Assembly (NCBI GenBank): GCA_040385645.1
Contig: JAZKGZ010000006.1
Span: 62,001-126,000, forward strand
Reading direction: 5' to 3'
DNA from: JANXSS01 sp040385645
Lineage (GTDB): Bacteria; Pseudomonadota; Gammaproteobacteria; Burkholderiales; Burkholderiaceae_D
DNA: 64,000 bases
In this document: one piece after another, positions 63,792-64,000 of the stretch
Position numbering within the stretch: the first letter of the stretch is position 1
How the letters are laid out: every line of letters begins with the position of its first letter
Notes under the pieces: model-generated
Databases searched by the model: none
What the model saw: only the letters and a program-made list of their open reading frames with translations
What the model was told of the DNA's origin: nothing
Translations under genes and position numbers: made by a program

Positions 63792-64000
63792 TCATGAAGT
63801 CAATCTGATCGTTCTCTCGCAAGCCAGCAGAAAGCGGGCGGCGACCGCTCTGGTACTGCTGGCATTGGCGATTGTCAACCCTTGCTCGCCCAAGGTTGCG
63901 GCAAGGAGTGTGTCGTCGAGTAACTTCAATACCGTCTGTTCGATTTCGTCGATATTTTCGCCGTTCACCAGAAAGCCGGATTCGCCATCCACCACGGCTT
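63792..64000 (-). CDS. GT4-family glycosyltransferase, C-terminal fragment cut by the window edge
   Basis: Only about 69 codons are inside the window; the gene continues past base 64000. The visible AVVDGESGFLVNGENIDEIE stretch is the standard end of the GT4 donor-binding domain, followed by a helical tail (LLDDTLLAATLGEQGLTIANA). GTG codons at 63995 and 63992 are internal valines, not starts. It is first in the visible part of the - strand polysaccharide operon. Confidence 0.8.
   Translation of the reverse strand, partial: AVVDGESGFLVNGENIDEIEQTVLKLLDDTLLAATLGEQGLTIANASSTRAVAARFLLACERTIRLTS

Overview
The window is about 64 kb of chromosome from a Gram-negative betaproteobacterium, most likely order Burkholderiales and plausibly family Oxalobacteraceae; the genus cannot be fixed from sequence alone. 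The evidence is a complete division and cell wall (dcw) cluster with a diaminopimelate-type MurE, the order lpxC-dciA-M23 peptidase-secA-argJ-DUF815 ATPase-mutT, a zapD-yacG / coaE-pilD-pilC-pilB neighbourhood, a Bug-family (TctC) solute receptor, and exosortase A (XrtA)-type exopolysaccharide genes. No rRNA, tRNA, CRISPR array, transposase or integrase was found.

Layout. (1) 1-17.7 kb, + strand: mraZ-rsmH-ftsL-ftsI-murE-murF-mraY-murD-ftsW-murG-murC-ddlB-ftsQ-ftsA-ftsZ. Most junctions are 1-4 bp stop/start overlaps, so this is one translationally coupled unit, and ftsZ is followed by two tandem terminator hairpins. (2) 17.8-26.3 kb: a Prx5-type peroxiredoxin, lpxC (lipid A), dciA (helicase loading, - strand), an M23 peptidase, secA, argJ, a DUF815 ATPase and mutT. 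(3) 26.3-38.1 kb: a conserved - strand set (pilB, pilC, pilD, coaE, zapD, yacG) interrupted by other genes. These are a 697-aa protein with a eukaryotic-like F-box motif and helical repeats, a hydroxyacid dehydrogenase plus an orphan TctC receptor, and a frameshifted OmpA-like gene. (4) 38.1-46.1 kb: an ElyC/YdcF-like gene, a secreted beta-helix protein and a GT4 glycosyltransferase, facing a compact four-gene archaic (Csu-type) chaperone-usher pilus operon. (5) 46.1-64 kb: an envelope polysaccharide region. Its core is the XrtA-associated module, divergently arranged: hydrolases 1 and 2, ACP, GNAT and DegT aminotransferase on -; acyl-CoA ligase, PLP decarboxylase and a GT2 on +. It is followed by two polytopic membrane proteins, GtrB/GtrA, a flippase, two tandem GT32 paralogues, a second GT2 and a GT4 cut by the window edge. 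The exosortase and any PEP-CTERM protein are not in the window.

How the parts fit. Regions 1-2 make and secrete the envelope: peptidoglycan precursors, the septal machinery, lipid A and protein export. Region 3 holds the type IV pilus motor and the prepilin peptidase beside CoA synthesis and a division regulator. Regions 4-5 build the surface: an adhesive pilus and an exopolysaccharide with an associated small-molecule (ACP/ligase/decarboxylase) branch.

The least expected items are the F-box-like protein beside mutT, low-complexity insertions in several cell-wall enzymes (MurC, MurD, DdlB), helically phased direct repeats upstream of two operons, and a tandem GT32 pair, one member of which starts with an in-frame 12-bp minisatellite. 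The mraZ promoter lies off the left edge. All product names rest on motif recognition by eye, not on database searches.
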